Assembly: GCA_963840975.1 (NCBI GenBank)
Contig: CAWJBC010000006.1
Span: 177,694 to 241,693, forward strand
DNA length: 64,000 nucleotides
Reading direction: 5' to 3'
From: JAADJA01 sp963840975
GTDB taxonomy: Bacteria > Bacteroidota > Bacteroidia > Bacteroidales > JAADJA01
The notes under the pieces are model-generated. The model was not told where the DNA came from. It saw only the letters and a list, made by a program, of their open reading frames with translations, and searched no databases. Numbering within the stretch: position 1 is the first letter of the stretch; every line of letters begins with the position of its first letter. Below, piece by piece: positions 63,962-64,000 of this stretch. The position numbers and the translations under genes are program-made.

Positions 63962-64000
63962 ATTCAGTTCTGAATTTTTTCTAAAAATACGCATAATTGT

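Overview
The window looks like chromosomal DNA of an environmental member of the Bacteroidota, probably Bacteroidales-like. Four signs point there: several proteins carry C-terminal type IX secretion (T9SS) type A sorting domains; a T9SS plug (DUF5103) gene, a full Na+-NQR operon and TPR/histidine-kinase fusions are present; several genes are preceded by the Bacteroidota promoter form (TTTG and TAnnTTTG); and Shine-Dalgarno sequences are weak or absent. The species cannot be named from the sequence. No rRNA, tRNA, CRISPR array or prophage was found.

Layout. 1-4.4 kb (minus strand): a TPR sensor gene cut by the window edge, a complete TPR histidine kinase, and three small orphan proteins between and beside them. 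4.5-7.7 kb: a 42-bp tandem repeat, a polyprenyl diphosphate synthase, a radical SAM enzyme translationally coupled to a protein built of four exact-length 25-residue repeats, and a palindromic spacer with one small orphan gene. 7.8-13.1 kb: lepA (TTG start) and a 1116-residue TolB-like/Omp85-like outer-membrane protein. 13.1-21.1 kb (minus): a complete kdpFABCDE high-affinity K+ uptake operon, including a 54-residue KdpF. 21.4-26.9 kb: a membrane TPR protein, a B12-dependent ribonucleotide reductase and YbaB. 27-31.4 kb: the T9SS plug, an array of twelve 8-bp repeats, an M20 amidohydrolase, and an intact IS4-family insertion sequence with 19-bp perfect inverted repeats and a 6-bp target duplication, inserted in the loop of a palindrome.

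31.7-39.9 kb: nqrABCDEF, a barrel-like protein, apbE (the FMN transferase that flavinylates NqrB and NqrC) and a convergent small NqrM-like maturation protein. Together these give a plausible complete set for a sodium-pumping NADH:quinone oxidoreductase. 40-44.1 kb (minus): an rRNA/tRNA methyltransferase and the mrdA-rodA cell-elongation pair. 44.7-49.6 kb: two large T9SS cargo proteins in tandem. 49.7-56.9 kb: a barrel-like protein, a tiny lipoprotein, ung, a divergent glutathione peroxidase/rubrerythrin pair, a MATE exporter, a nested 135-bp palindrome, a transglutaminase-like lipoprotein and a secreted endonuclease I. 57-64 kb: an MsbA-like ABC exporter, another T9SS cargo protein and a LytTR response regulator/TPR-LytS kinase pair.

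Most of the coding content is ordinary housekeeping and bioenergetics. The less explained material is the small-protein/TPR-kinase neighbourhood at the left edge, the 25-residue repeat protein, the 8-bp repeat array upstream of the T9SS plug, and several palindromic and short-period repeats in the spacers. No clearly new defence or biosynthetic system could be demonstrated.
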